Below, piece after piece: positions 53,486-62,606 of a stretch of 64,000 bases of DNA. A program made the translations under genes and the position numbers. A model generated the notes under the pieces. It was not told the DNA's origin. It worked only from the letters and a program-made list of their open reading frames with translations, and did no database searches. The DNA is from Rhizobium hidalgonense. GTDB lineage: Bacteria; Pseudomonadota; Alphaproteobacteria; Rhizobiales; Rhizobiaceae. The first letter of the stretch is position 1. Every line of letters starts with the position of its first letter. Location of the stretch: contig NZ_LODW01000049.1 of the NCBI RefSeq assembly GCF_002914525.1, forward strand, positions 78,845 to 142,844. Direction: 5' to 3'.

Positions 53486-55848
53486 CAGCCCTCTGTCTCC
53501 AGCGCGGGATCATTGGCGGCAAGCTTGCGCTCGGTGCCGGCGCGGATACGGATCAGCGCCAGGATGGCAAGGCCGGCGACCGCGACGACGGCGATTTCGC
53601 CGAGCGTGTCGGTGCCGCGGAAATCGACGATGATGACGTTGACGACATTGGCGCCGTGGGCGATCGATTTCGAATAGGCGTTGAAGAACACCGTCAGCGC
53701 ATCGTTGAACGGCGCCTGCGTCGCCCGCAGCAGCAGAAGCGTGAGGCCGAGGCCGCAGGCAAGCGCCAGCGCCGCGTCGAACAGGCTGCGTCCGAGCGGG
53801 CGCTGATCGTCCGGCGAGAGCCGGAGCCTGGTGATGACCAAAGCGAGAATGACCACCGACAGGGTTTCGACCATGAACTGGGTGAAGGCCAGATCCGGCG
53901 CCCCGAACAGCAGGAAGATCATGGCGACCGCAAAACCCTGAATGCCGAGCGAGACGATCGCCGTCAGCCGGTCGCGGGCGACGAGCACGGCGGCAAGGCC
54001 GACGGCGGCGATCAGCAACACCGCCCATTCATAGAGCCCGACATCGGCGGGCCAGGCGGGAGGGTGCGGCAGTTCACCATAGACGACGGGGGGAATGATG
54101 AGGATGGCGGCGACCGAGAGGAAGGTGCAGGCAATATAGATCTGCAGCCGCCCCGGCTGGAGAATACGCATGAGGCGGCCGGCGAAGCGAACAAGGCCCG
54201 ATATGGCAAGGTCGAAACCATGGTCCGGCCCCCGCCCGGCCGCGATAAGAAAGATGGCCATCGCCGCGCGGACGCGGGCGAGCTGCCAATAGATGCCGAT
54301 GCCGAGCAGCACCGTCAGGGCGGAGAGCGCCAAGGGCACGCCTGGATGCAGCGCCAGCGAAACGTCGATGTCAGCAGGGGTCTGGCGGATGGCGGCTGAT
54401 ATCGGCGACGACAGGACAGCGTGCGTGAAGCTCGAAAAGATCGCGGCCAGCAGGCCGAGGGCGGCGAGAACGGCCGGGCCGAGCCAGAGCAGGACGGGCG
54501 CTTCATGCGGATGTATCGGCGTCTCCACTGGCCGGCCGAGAAACGGTTTCAGCGCCACGGCGAAGGCGACGGCAAACATCAGCGCATTGCCGAAGACGGT
54601 AACGGCGGTGAAGGTAAGCGCGCGGACATCGCCGCCGATCAGTGCCGTATAGATCTCTTCCTTGGCGAGGAAGCCGAAGAAGGGCGGCAAGCCGGCCATG
54701 GAGAGAGCCGCCGCCAGTGCGATGACCCATGTCAGCGGCATCGCCCGCCCCAGGCCGGCGAGCCTGGTGATATCGCGTGTGCCGGTCTCATGATCGATGA
54801 TGCCGGCGACCATGAACAGCGCGCCCTTGAAAAGACTATGCGCCACCAGATAGATCGCGGCCGCCTCCACCGCATGTTCCGAGCCGAAGCCGATCAGCAT
54901 CACGAGCAGGCCGAGCGAGGAGACGGTGGTATAGGCAAGCTTGAGCTTCAGGTCGGTTTGGCGGATGGCAAGCGCGGTGCCGACCACCAGCGTCAACCCG
55001 CCGAAGAAGGGCAAAAGGATTTCCCAGGCAGGCGTCGCTCCCATGACAGGATTGAGCCGCATCAGCAGATAGACCCCAGCCTTCACCATGGTGGCGGAAT
55101 GCAGGTAAGCCGACACCGGCGTCGGTGCCTCCATGGCGTTCGGCAGCCAGAAATGAAAGGGGAACTGCGCCGATTTGGTGAAGGCGCCGGCAAGGACCAG
55201 GATGAGAGCCGTTAGATAGATCGGGCTTTGGCGCACGGCATCGCCAAATCGCATAAGCTGCGACATCTCAGTCACGCCTGATATGTTCCAGAGCAGCAGC
55301 AGACCGGCCAGCAGGCAAAGCCCTCCCCCGCCGGTGACAAGCAGGGCCTGGAGGGCGGCGCGCCGCGCCGCCGCGCGCTCGTGATCGAAGCCGATCAGCA
55401 GGAAGGAGGTGATCGAGGTCAGCTCCCAGAAGATGAAGAGCATCAGGAAACTGTCGGAAACGACGATGCCGAGCATCGCCCCCATGAACAGGAAGATGAA
55501 GGAGAAGAAACGGCCCTGATCCTTGTGTCCTTTGAGGTAGCCGCCGGCATACAGCACGATCAGGGTGCCGATGCCGGTGATCAGCAGTGCGAAAGCCAGC
55601 GACAGGCCGTCGAGGAACCAGGAGAAGGAGAGATTGTAGCTTGGGACCCAGGCATAACCGCCGGCGACGACCTCGCCGCCCGTGATCGCGGGCACGAAAC
55701 GCAGGAAGTGCAGAAAGGCGAGCAAAGGAGCGATCGCCAGAAGCCAGGCACCGTTGGCGCCGAAGATTCGGATGACGAAGGGAGCGGCAAGAGCGCCAGC
55801 AAACGGCAGACACAGGGCCAGAAATGTCAGAGCCGTGACATCGGCCAT
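53485..55848 (-). CDS. mnhA: Na+/H+ antiporter subunit MnhA (MrpA/PhaA)
   Basis: This 787-residue protein is the largest subunit: a NuoL-like core ([18 protein letters not shown], then [20 protein letters not shown] with the key Lys) and a C-terminal MbhD/E-like extension ([24 protein letters not shown] split near 640-665). It is the first gene of the operon, so the promoter lies in the 150 bp upstream (55849-56000), which also holds the 23-bp duplication's left end. Mrp systems help salt and pH tolerance and symbiotic growth in rhizobia. Confidence 0.96.
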   Translation of the reverse strand: MADVTALTFLALCLPFAGALAAPFVIRIFGANGAWLLAIAPLLAFLHFLRFVPAITGGEVVAGGYAWVPSYNLSFSWFLDGLSLAFALLITGIGTLIVLYAGGYLKGHKDQGRFFSFIFLFMGAMLGIVVSDSFLMLFIFWELTSITSFLLIGFDHERAAARRAALQALLVTGGGGLCLLAGLLLLWNISGVTEMSQLMRFGDAVRQSPIYLTALILVLAGAFTKSAQFPFHFWLPNAMEAPTPVSAYLHSATMVKAGVYLLMRLNPVMGATPAWEILLPFFGGLTLVVGTALAIRQTDLKLKLAYTTVSSLGLLVMLIGFGSEHAVEAAAIYLVAHSLFKGALFMVAGIIDHETGTRDITRLAGLGRAMPLTWVIALAAALSMAGLPPFFGFLAKEEIYTALIGGDVRALTFTAVTVFGNALMFAVAFAVALKPFLGRPVETPIHPHEAPVLLWLGPAVLAALGLLAAIFSSFTHAVLSSPISAAIRQTPADIDVSLALHPGVPLALSALTVLLGIGIYWQLARVRAAMAIFLIAAGRGPDHGFDLAISGLVRFAGRLMRILQPGRLQIYIACTFLSVAAILIIPPVVYGELPHPPAWPADVGLYEWAVLLIAAVGLAAVLVARDRLTAIVSLGIQGFAVAMIFLLFGAPDLAFTQFMVETLSVVILALVITRLRLSPDDQRPLGRSLFDAALALACGLGLTLLLLRATQAPFNDALTVFFNAYSKSIAHGANVVNVIIVDFRGTDTLGEIAVVAVAGLAILALIRIRAGTERKLAANDPALETEG

Positions 55849-55966
55849 GTCTCCTCCTCTACCAGCAACAGACGAAAGCCGGAGAAAACCGGCTACTCTG
55901 ACTTAGGCGAAATGGTAGAGCGCCTCAAGCAATTTCGCCCATGGGACGAAGCCAATCAAGCTGTCG

Positions 55967-56017
55967 CCGGGCCGGCATCAGGCTGTCGTCCGGGCCGGCA
56001 TCAGGCTGTCGTCCGGG
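55967..56017. repeat. Tandem 23-bp duplication
   Basis: Two copies of a 23-bp unit starting CCGGGCCGGCATCAGGCTG begin at 55967 and 55990, followed by the first bases of a third at 56013. The right end lies inside the 3' end of the small membrane gene at 56001. Confidence 0.9.
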
Positions 56018-56216
56018 AAAGACGCGTCAGCAGCCGGGCGATGCAGCCGTGCAGGACGAAGATCAGAAGTGTCAGCGGCCAGAGCAGGCAGGCAAATAGC
56101 CCGGCGAGACGATGAAGCGTCAAGCCGTCATGGTTGGCCCAGCCTTCCAACAGCGTGACCGCCATGGCCGCCAAAGCGACGAGGCAGTAGAGCAGGACGA
56201 TTGCTGCTTCAAACAC
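56001..56216 (-). CDS. Small membrane protein, hypothetical
   Basis: This 71-residue protein has two predicted helices (about 3-24 and 36-58) and a basic tail (RLLTRLSRTTA). No family is recognised. The last residues and the stop are encoded within the tandem 23-bp duplication, so the C-terminus may differ among strains. It may share the direction of the mnh operon, but the ends are 150 bp apart and it probably has its own promoter. No clear ribosome binding site was seen. Confidence 0.6.
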   Translation of the reverse strand: MFEAAIVLLYCLVALAAMAVTLLEGWANHDGLTLHRLAGLFACLLWPLTLLIFVLHGCIARLLTRLSRTTA

Positions 56217-56405
56217 CAGTGATTCCCCAATGCACGTAACATTAACCCTAACAGAAAACCCCTGACGGATGTAAGAGCAAGCGTCCTCCCCAAAAAGCGG
56301 TACACGGCGAATTGGGCAGGATGGTGCTCAAGACTTGATGAATCGGAGACGGCGCACCACATTTTCTCGCGAAACGGAACCGCCCCTCGGCGAAAGGAGC
56401 ATGGC

Positions 56406-56819
56406 ATGTCCGACACTGCAACCACCGCCAAGATCCACAAGACCGACGCGGAATGGAAAGAGCAACTCACCCCAGAGCAATACCGCATCACCCGCCAGCA
56501 CGGCACCGAGCGCGCCTTCACCGGGCCCTACTGGGATTCCTTCGAGACCGGGCTTTACTGCTGTGTCGGCTGCAATGCCCCGCTTTTCCGCTCCGACACG
56601 AAATTCGATGCCGGCTGCGGCTGGCCGAGCTATTTCGAAGCCGTCTCGTCCGATGCGGTGACCGAACATCGCGACACTGCCTTCGGCATGGTGCGCACCG
56701 AAATCCGCTGCGGTAGCTGCGAAGCCCATCTCGGCCACGTCTTCCCCGACGGCCCGCCGCCGACCGGCCTGCGCTACTGCATCAACGGCCATTCCATGGT
56801 GTTTGAGGCAGGGGAATAG
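56406..56819 (+). CDS. msrB: Peptide-methionine (R)-S-oxide reductase MsrB
   Basis: The 137-residue protein has the zinc-binding pairs Cys53/Cys56 (CVGC) and Cys102/Cys105 (CGSC) and the catalytic Cys125 in RYCINGHSM. It reduces methionine-R-sulphoxide in oxidised proteins, in the cytoplasm as no signal is present. AAAGGAG lies 6 bases before the ATG at 56406. It stands upstream of a GNAT gene on the same strand, 50 bp away, and the two may be co-transcribed. Confidence 0.96.
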   Translation: MSDTATTAKIHKTDAEWKEQLTPEQYRITRQHGTERAFTGPYWDSFETGLYCCVGCNAPLFRSDTKFDAGCGWPSYFEAVSSDAVTEHRDTAFGMVRTEIRCGSCEAHLGHVFPDGPPPTGLRYCINGHSMVFEAGE

Positions 56820-56869
56820 GCGCACGGCGCAGGAGTCGGCAAGTGGCCGATCTCGCAGGAGAGAGGTCA

Positions 56870-57400
56870 ATGGCGCGCGATATCATCCTCCATACCAACC
56901 GGCTGACACTACGGGAGATCACGCCTGCCGATCTCCCGTTTCTCCACCGCATTTTCAGCGATGCCGAATGCATGCGTTATTATCCGGGGATAAAGAGCTT
57001 CGACGAGACCGCGCGCTGGTTTCAGCGGCTCGCCTTCGACAGTTATGGCAGTCACGGTTTTGGTCTCTGGGCCGTGACCGACCGACAGAGCGGCGCCTTG
57101 CTCGGTGATTGCGGCATCACGTTGCAGGAAACCTCCGCAGGGCTGGAACCCGAGATCGGCTACCACCTGTGGCGCGACCATTGGGGCAAGGGCTACGCGG
57201 CCGAAGCGGCCGCCGCCTGCCGGGACCACGCGCTCGGTACGCTCGGTCTGGCGCGCATCGTCTCCATCGTAAGGCCGGATAATATGCGCTCGCAACGGGT
57301 CGCGGAGCGGGTGCATCGGCGGCGGGAAACATTCTTCAAGGCCGTGGGCTCAGATGGATGCAAGGTGGAATTCCACCTCTACACCTCGGAGAAAGCATAA
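56870..57400 (+). CDS. GNAT family N-acetyltransferase (RimJ/RimL type)
   Basis: This protein of about 176 residues starts MARDIILHTNRLTLREITPAD. The acetyl-CoA site is in EIGYHLWRDHWGKGYAAEAA, the typical Q/R-x-x-G-x-G/A position. It acts on an unknown amine or protein N-terminus. The stretch after RVAERV lacks the usual G-M (it reads H-R-R-R-E-T-F-F), so a few residues may have been lost in a helix near the C-terminus. GGAGAGAGG precedes the start; 56843 is an alternative start. Confidence 0.88.
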   Translation: MARDIILHTNRLTLREITPADLPFLHRIFSDAECMRYYPGIKSFDETARWFQRLAFDSYGSHGFGLWAVTDRQSGALLGDCGITLQETSAGLEPEIGYHLWRDHWGKGYAAEAAAACRDHALGTLGLARIVSIVRPDNMRSQRVAERVHRRRETFFKAVGSDGCKVEFHLYTSEKA

Positions 57401-57455
57401 GCATCCGTCCCCTCTCTCGTTTTAATGGGGAGCGGGGCAACCCGTGTCTGCCCGA

Positions 57456-58175
57456 TCATTCATGCTCGACAGGGCACGGCCAGCTCGTCGGCGCCGACAG
57501 GCCGGCCGGGAGTTTGGTCGAGGTGTCGCCGCAGGCGAGGTCGATCTGGGCCTGTTCGAGGCCGGATGCGGCCGAGAGGTCGAGGCCTTCGATGCGGGTC
57601 AGGAACATGAAGGCGCGCTCGAACATCGCCGGGCCTTCGAAGCTCGCGCCGGAGAGATCGGCACGGGAGAGATTGGCGAAAGAGAATTTCGTGCCCGTCA
57701 GCACCGCCTTGTCGAAATCGGCACGGCCGAGTTCGGCTTTTTCGAAGCTCGCTCCGGCAAGCCTGGCGCCGGCGAAATTGGCTCGCTGCAGCTCGGCGCC
57801 GGCGAAGGAAGCGCCTTCGGCGATGATATTGGCGAAGCTGGCTCGATAGGCTTCGATCTTGGCGAAGCTGGCGCCTTCGGCGTGGGCGCCCTCGAGCGAG
57901 GCGCGCACCAGCGTTGCCTTCTCGAGATTGGCGGATTTGACGTTGGCGCCGGCAAGATCGGTCAGCGAGAAATCGGTGCCAACGAGGTTGGCGCCTTCGA
58001 GATCACTGCCCTGCAGCATCAAGTTCTTCTTGGTGCATTCCTGCCAGTCGAGCTTCGGTGAGGCCAGGCTGCCGCAATCGGCGGCCCGGGCAGCGACCGG
58101 CGGAAATGCTAGAAGGACGAGGGCGAGGAGACCGAGCGACGATCCGTGCATTGCCATTGAACTGTTCACCTCCAT
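57456..58175 (-). CDS. Exported pentapeptide repeat protein
   Basis: This protein of about 239 residues has a signal peptide (hydrophobic stretch about 12-29, ending ARA-AD) and a right-handed beta-helix of pentapeptides A(D/N/S)LxX over about 50-200, for example ANLVGTDFSLTDLAGANVKS. Such proteins mimic nucleic acid or form protein surfaces. A start at 58157 (MAMHGSS) is also possible. It is probably periplasmic; partners unknown. The 3' end is convergent with the GNAT gene. Confidence 0.88.
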   Translation of the reverse strand: MEVNSSMAMHGSSLGLLALVLLAFPPVAARAADCGSLASPKLDWQECTKKNLMLQGSDLEGANLVGTDFSLTDLAGANVKSANLEKATLVRASLEGAHAEGASFAKIEAYRASFANIIAEGASFAGAELQRANFAGARLAGASFEKAELGRADFDKAVLTGTKFSFANLSRADLSGASFEGPAMFERAFMFLTRIEGLDLSAASGLEQAQIDLACGDTSTKLPAGLSAPTSWPCPVEHE

Positions 58176-58258
58176 ACCATTCTGAGGCCTCCCGCGAAGC
58201 AGGCTGCCTCCATTTTCTTACACAGCTCAGACTACAATAAAAAGATGGCGAGCGCCCT

Positions 58259-58795
58259 TCACAAAGGGTTGCCGGAGCTTGCCGGATCGGCCGCAGGCAG
58301 GCGGAGCTCCATACAGGTGAGATCAAGCCAGCGGCCGAATTTGGTGCCGACCTCGGAAAATCTGCCGGCGATGCGGAAACCGAGCTTTTCATGCAGCCGG
58401 ATCGAGGCGGTGTTCTCGGCCTCGATGCCGGCGATCATCACATGGATATTGCCGGCCGCGGCACGGACGATCAGTTCGCGCATCAGACGCTCGCCGATGC
58501 CGGTGCCGCGGCAATCCTTATCGACATAGACGGAATGTTCGACCGTGTGGCGATAGCCGTCGAAGGCCCGCCAATCGCCGTAGGAGGCGTAGCCCGCGAC
58601 CTTGCCCGAGAGTTCGGCGACGATGACCGGAAAGCCGCGCGCCTTGCGCGCCTTCATCCATTCCCGCCGGTTGTCGAGATCGACCAGCGTATCGTTCCAG
58701 ATCGCCGTCGTGTGTTCGACGGCGTGATTGTAGATATCGCGGATGGCGGAAAGATCGGCTTCGCTGGCGTCGCGGAGGAGAACGGCGTCTGTCAT
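58259..58795 (-). CDS. GNAT N-acetyltransferase, phosphinothricin acetyltransferase-like
   Basis: This 178-residue protein starts MTDAVLLRDASEADLSAIRDIYNHAV. The acetyl-CoA motif is VYVDKDCRGTGIGERLMREL, and GYASYGDWRAFDGYRHTVEHSVYV is split across it. This is the Pat/YncA group, which acetylates phosphinothricin or, more often, methionine analogues. The true substrate is not known. It follows the hemolysin III gene after an 84-bp gap, on the same strand. Confidence 0.9.
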   Translation of the reverse strand: MTDAVLLRDASEADLSAIRDIYNHAVEHTTAIWNDTLVDLDNRREWMKARKARGFPVIVAELSGKVAGYASYGDWRAFDGYRHTVEHSVYVDKDCRGTGIGERLMRELIVRAAAGNIHVMIAGIEAENTASIRLHEKLGFRIAGRFSEVGTKFGRWLDLTCMELRLPAADPASSGNPL

Positions 58796-58879
58796 GATTG
58801 CCCGGCTCGAATTGACTGCCGGGAAGGCATACGCCCCGCTTCCGAAGATGTAAACGGCGGCTTCGGGAAACAGCTTGTG

Positions 58880-59548
58880 TCAGACGCCCGGCGCCGACAG
58901 GCTGAAACAGGTGAAGACGGCCGAATAGTGCACCGCTGCGGCGGTGACGACGAAACCGTGCCAGATGGCGTTCTGGAAGCGCAGCTTTTCCCAGACATGG
59001 AAGATGACACCGAGTGAATAGATGACGCCGCCGATGACTATCAGCAGCATCGAGGCGGAGGGAATACGCGCGGCGACAGGGCCGGCCACCAGCACACCGC
59101 TCCAGCCCATGGCGAGGTAAAGCAGGATAGCAAGACGGTCGTAACGACCGGGAAAGACGCATTTCAGAACAATGCCGGCAGCGGCGAACAGCCAGATCGC
59201 CACCAGCATGAAGAGGAGTAGCGGATCGTCGGCGCCGCGTTCGAGGAAGGGCGTGTAGGTGGCGGCGATCAGCAGGAAGATCGCCGAATGATCGAAGCGG
59301 CGCAGATACCATTTGGTGCGCGAGACCGGCCAGGCATTGTAGGAAAAGGAAATGGCGAGCGTCAGCACCAGCCCGACGCCATAGATCCAGGCGGCGGCGA
59401 GCGCGCCGTAGGAGCTCCAGAGCGTGGCATAGAAGATCAGCACGGTGGCGCCGATCAGCGCCAGCACGAGACCGACGCCATGGACGATGCCGTCGGCGAT
59501 CAGTTCATATTTGTCGTAAGCCCAGCGAACACCGTTGAACTCGGCCAT
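58880..59548 (-). CDS. Hemolysin III family (PAQR-like) membrane protein
   Basis: The protein of about 222 residues has seven helices and the pattern ELIADGIVHGVGLVLALIG near the N-terminus, with His residues in FDHSAIFLLIAATYTPF and FHVWEKLRFQNAIWHGFV. This is the HlyIII/PAQR/YqfA family of putative hydrolases in the membrane. The ATG at 59548 (MAEFNGVRW) gives the usual length; the upstream frame is not supported. It is 126 bp downstream of the UspA gene on the same strand. Confidence 0.92.
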   Translation of the reverse strand: MAEFNGVRWAYDKYELIADGIVHGVGLVLALIGATVLIFYATLWSSYGALAAAWIYGVGLVLTLAISFSYNAWPVSRTKWYLRRFDHSAIFLLIAATYTPFLERGADDPLLLFMLVAIWLFAAAGIVLKCVFPGRYDRLAILLYLAMGWSGVLVAGPVAARIPSASMLLIVIGGVIYSLGVIFHVWEKLRFQNAIWHGFVVTAAAVHYSAVFTCFSLSAPGV

Positions 59549-59674
59549 GCACGCCAATCCGTTTTGGACCCCGATTGCAATCGTCGCATCGAACCGACGG
59601 GCACGCAACTGCGGCAAAGCGCACCGGCGGTAAATCTTCGTGACAGGCTGTTCGGCAGCGAGGCGGCTGCCCGA

Positions 59675-60094
59675 TCAAATCTTTTGCCGGTCGACGAGCA
59701 CCGAGCATTTGGCGTGGCGCACGACCCGGTCGGCGGTGGCGCCGATGAAGTAATTGGAAAAATCCGGAACATGCGAAGCGACGATGATGAGATCGGCTCT
59801 GTGGCTTTCGGCAGTCGAGATAATCGCTTTGGCGGGCGGGCCGTTGCGGACCTCGACGGTTGCCGCAATGCCGGTCGTGGCGATCAGCGCGTTGAGCTTA
59901 TCGCGGCTGTCCTGCATGGCATCCTCGACCATGTTGGCCGGCAGTTCGATCGCGACATAGGTCGGCACATCCTCGATGACATTGAGCGCGACGATCTCGC
60001 CGCCGTCGTCGAGCAAGGACGCGGCCTTGCGGAGGATCTGTTCTCCCTTTTCGATGCCGCCGAGCGCGATCGCGACGATGATTTTCCTGTACAT
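59675..60094 (-). CDS. Universal stress protein, UspA family
   Basis: This 139-residue single Usp domain has MYRKIIVAIALGGIEKGEQ at the start and the ATP-binding G-x2-G-x9-G(S/T) region near the end (HVPDFSNYFIGATADRVVRHAKCSVLV). The typical G-S is replaced: GATADRVVRHA. GGAGGG lies 4 bases before the ATG at 60094. An FNR/FixK-type box is centred 61 bp upstream, at a distance that fits activation of a start site about 20 bp before the gene, so low-oxygen induction is likely. Confidence 0.93.
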   Translation of the reverse strand: MYRKIIVAIALGGIEKGEQILRKAASLLDDGGEIVALNVIEDVPTYVAIELPANMVEDAMQDSRDKLNALIATTGIAATVEVRNGPPAKAIISTAESHRADLIIVASHVPDFSNYFIGATADRVVRHAKCSVLVDRQKI

Positions 60095-60148
60095 GGCTCC
60101 CTCCATGACTGAGATGCATAAGTATCCTCTAAAGAAGATATGAGCGCT

Positions 60149-60162
60149 TTGACCGCGATCAA
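60149..60162 (-). promoter_or_regulatory. FNR/FixK-type box upstream of the UspA gene
   Basis: TTGAC-CGCG-ATCAA matches the FNR/FixK consensus TTGAT-N4-ATCAA with one difference. It is centred 61 bp before the usp start; placing it at -41.5 gives a transcript start near 60114, close to the AT-rich tract CTTCTTTAGAGGATACTTAT. Confidence 0.6.
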
Positions 60163-60281
60163 GTGGGCGCAAGTCATCGTCAACACCTGCTCAACAGTTT
60201 ATCGTCAAAAACGGGACTTCTGTGAACAATCGCCATCCGCCATATAGGCATCAAGTACGGCAGCCGAGGAGATAGAGGCGA

Positions 60282-61247
60282 ATGAACCGGCGAAACTTCC
60301 TCGGCCTTGCTGCGGGCGGCACATTTGCCGCCACCGCCGGAACGCCTTCCATTCTACAGGCCAGATCAGAGGCAGGAGAACAATCCATGACGACCGAAAC
60401 TTCCTATGCGCTGACGCGGCCCGCCTATATCGACCAGTCGCATCTCATCGTGAGCGACCTTGCCCTCGTGTCCGGCTTCTATCAGTCGATGCTCGGCCTG
60501 ACGGTCATCGAGAAGACCGCAAGCGGGCAAGTGCTGGGCGTCGGTGATCTGCCGCTACTGACGTTGACGACGGCCAAAGATGCGGCGATCGCGCCGCGCA
60601 ATGCCGCCGGCCTTTTCCACACCGCCTTCTTGATGCCGGATCGGGTCGAACTGGCGCGCTGGCTGCGGCATGCGGCACACAACAATGTCGTGCTCGACGG
60701 CGCTTCCGACCATCTCGTCAGCGAGGCGATCTATCTGTCCGATCCGGAAGGCAACGGCATCGAAATTTATGCCGACCGGCCGCACGGACAATGGAAATTC
60801 CAACAGGACGGCATGGTGGAGATGGCGACGCTGCGCCTCGACCTGCAGGCGCTCTATGACAGCGCGCCGGACGAGCGCTGGGGCGGTATGGCGGAGGGAA
60901 CGGCAATTGGCCACCTACATCTGCAGGTCGGCGACATCCCGCAGGCCGACGCCTTTTACCGTGACGTGCTCGGCCTCAAGCTGATGGCGAGCCGTCCGGG
61001 CGCGAGCTTCTTTGCGACCGGCGGCTATCACCACCATATCGCCGCCAATATCTGGAACAGCCGCGGCGCAACGGCACGCGCCGCCAACATGACCGGACTT
61101 TCGGACTACAAGGTCCGCTTCAACGACAAGGCGACACTGGATGCGGCGATCTCCAAACTCGACGAACTGGAAATCAAGAGCGAGAAGCGCGACGGCGGCA
61201 CATTCCTGATGGATCCGTGGGGGATCGGGCTGACGCTTTCGGCGTAA
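60282..61247 (+). CDS. VOC family dioxygenase-like protein with Tat-type N-terminus
   Basis: This 321-residue protein has two VOC modules (about 46-160 and 205-318), in the style of catechol 2,3-dioxygenase-like CatE. Metal ligands may be His54, His205/His207 region and Glu161. The first 36 residues begin MNRRNFLGLAAGGTF, a twin-arginine-like signal. A second start at 60387 (MTTETSYALT) has AGGAG upstream and would give a cytoplasmic VOC protein of normal length. Which start is used decides the location. The upstream gene is the divergent UspA gene. Confidence 0.85.
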   Translation: MNRRNFLGLAAGGTFAATAGTPSILQARSEAGEQSMTTETSYALTRPAYIDQSHLIVSDLALVSGFYQSMLGLTVIEKTASGQVLGVGDLPLLTLTTAKDAAIAPRNAAGLFHTAFLMPDRVELARWLRHAAHNNVVLDGASDHLVSEAIYLSDPEGNGIEIYADRPHGQWKFQQDGMVEMATLRLDLQALYDSAPDERWGGMAEGTAIGHLHLQVGDIPQADAFYRDVLGLKLMASRPGASFFATGGYHHHIAANIWNSRGATARAANMTGLSDYKVRFNDKATLDAAISKLDELEIKSEKRDGGTFLMDPWGIGLTLSA

Positions 61248-61421
61248 TTACCCAAGTGCGGAGCAGCGCCAACGGCTGAAATATTCACGCGTTGCGAGCA
61301 AAATAACGCGTCAAAAACCGTGCCGCGGGCGGCTTGCTGCATGGCCCTTCCCCTCCAGGGAACCGGAACCGCGGCGGCGCGTTTCCGTGACGAAGCAATG
61401 GGGCTTCGGGGACCTCACCGC

Positions 61422-62588
61422 ATGGGCATCGCCAATGGCATCCGCAAACAGGCCAACAAGATTGCGATCGGCGAACGCCGCACCAGCGCCTGGGCGCAAA
61501 CGCTAAAGGAGGCAGCCGAAGAGCTGCCGCCGGCGCCGCTGCACCGTCTTGAGAAGGACGGGCTGGATATTAGTATGGCCTGGGCGATCATCGGCATCTT
61601 CGGCATACTCGGCCTTGCCGCCGTCTACATGATGTCGCTGATCCTCATCCCGATCACCCTTGCCGTCGTGGTCGGCATGATCCTCGGCATGGCTGCGGAA
61701 AAACTCAGTAGGATGGGTGTGCCACGGCTTGCCAATGCCTTCCTGCTGTCAAGCTGCGTCGCGCTGGTGATCTTCCTGCTGATCAACTCGCTTGCCGGCC
61801 CGCTTATGGCGTTCGCAAATGAAGCGCCTGATTTCGCCGAGCGGACTATCAACCGCGTCATGCCCTATCTCGAGCGCATCGAATGGCTGCATATCACCCC
61901 GGCGACATTCGAAAGCGGCCCGATGTCGATCGGGGCGCTGATCGAAAATACCGGCAATGTGCTGCATGTGGTGACCACCAGCCTGACGCCGGCACTGGTG
62001 CAGGGGATGATCTTCTTTGCGGCGCTGCTGCTCTTCCTCGCCAGCCGCGTCAACCTGCGCAAAGGGATCATCATGGCCTTCCGCACTCGCACGCAACGCC
62101 TGGCGGCGATCCGCGTCATCAATGGCGTCGAGCAGGTCCTCGGCTTCTATTTCGCCACAGCCTCGCTGATCTATATCGGGCTCGGCGTTGTCATGACGGT
62201 CATCGCCTATGCCGGTGGGCTGGCGGCGCCGGTGCTCTGGGGTTTCTTCGCCTTCCTGTCGAGCTTCATTCCCTATCTCGGCATCACGCTGATGACGCTT
62301 GCCGTCGCGATCACCGGCATCCTCACCTATGATAGCCTGCTCACCGGGCTGATGCCGGCCGCAGCCTTCTTCACCGTGCATCTTCTCATGGAGAACCTGA
62401 TCTTCCCGGCGGTGATGGGACGGCGGTTGGAAATCAATCCCTTCATCGTCTTCCTCGCCATTCTGTTCTGGACATGGATGTGGGGTGCCGTCGGCGCCAT
62501 GCTGGCGCTGCCGCTGTCGCTGATCGTCATGACTGTCATCGACGAACTGCTAATCGAGGAAAAGCCGCAGCCGCAATTGCCGAAATGA
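61422..62588 (+). CDS. AI-2E transporter family (PerM/YdiK-like) membrane protein
   Basis: This protein of about 388 residues has eight helices and the family pattern: FFAFLSSFIPYLGITLMTLAVA (the P-Y-x-G motif) and FWTWMWGAVGAMLALPL near the C-terminus. Members are described as AI-2 exporters or sodium/proton antiporters; the substrate here is unknown. The start is unsure: ATGs at 61341, 61398 and 61422 are in frame, all with weak ribosome binding sites, and I used the last. Confidence 0.85.
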   Translation: MGIANGIRKQANKIAIGERRTSAWAQTLKEAAEELPPAPLHRLEKDGLDISMAWAIIGIFGILGLAAVYMMSLILIPITLAVVVGMILGMAAEKLSRMGVPRLANAFLLSSCVALVIFLLINSLAGPLMAFANEAPDFAERTINRVMPYLERIEWLHITPATFESGPMSIGALIENTGNVLHVVTTSLTPALVQGMIFFAALLLFLASRVNLRKGIIMAFRTRTQRLAAIRVINGVEQVLGFYFATASLIYIGLGVVMTVIAYAGGLAAPVLWGFFAFLSSFIPYLGITLMTLAVAITGILTYDSLLTGLMPAAAFFTVHLLMENLIFPAVMGRRLEINPFIVFLAILFWTWMWGAVGAMLALPLSLIVMTVIDELLIEEKPQPQLPK

Positions 62589-62606
62589 ACAACCGGGGAG
62601 ATATTG

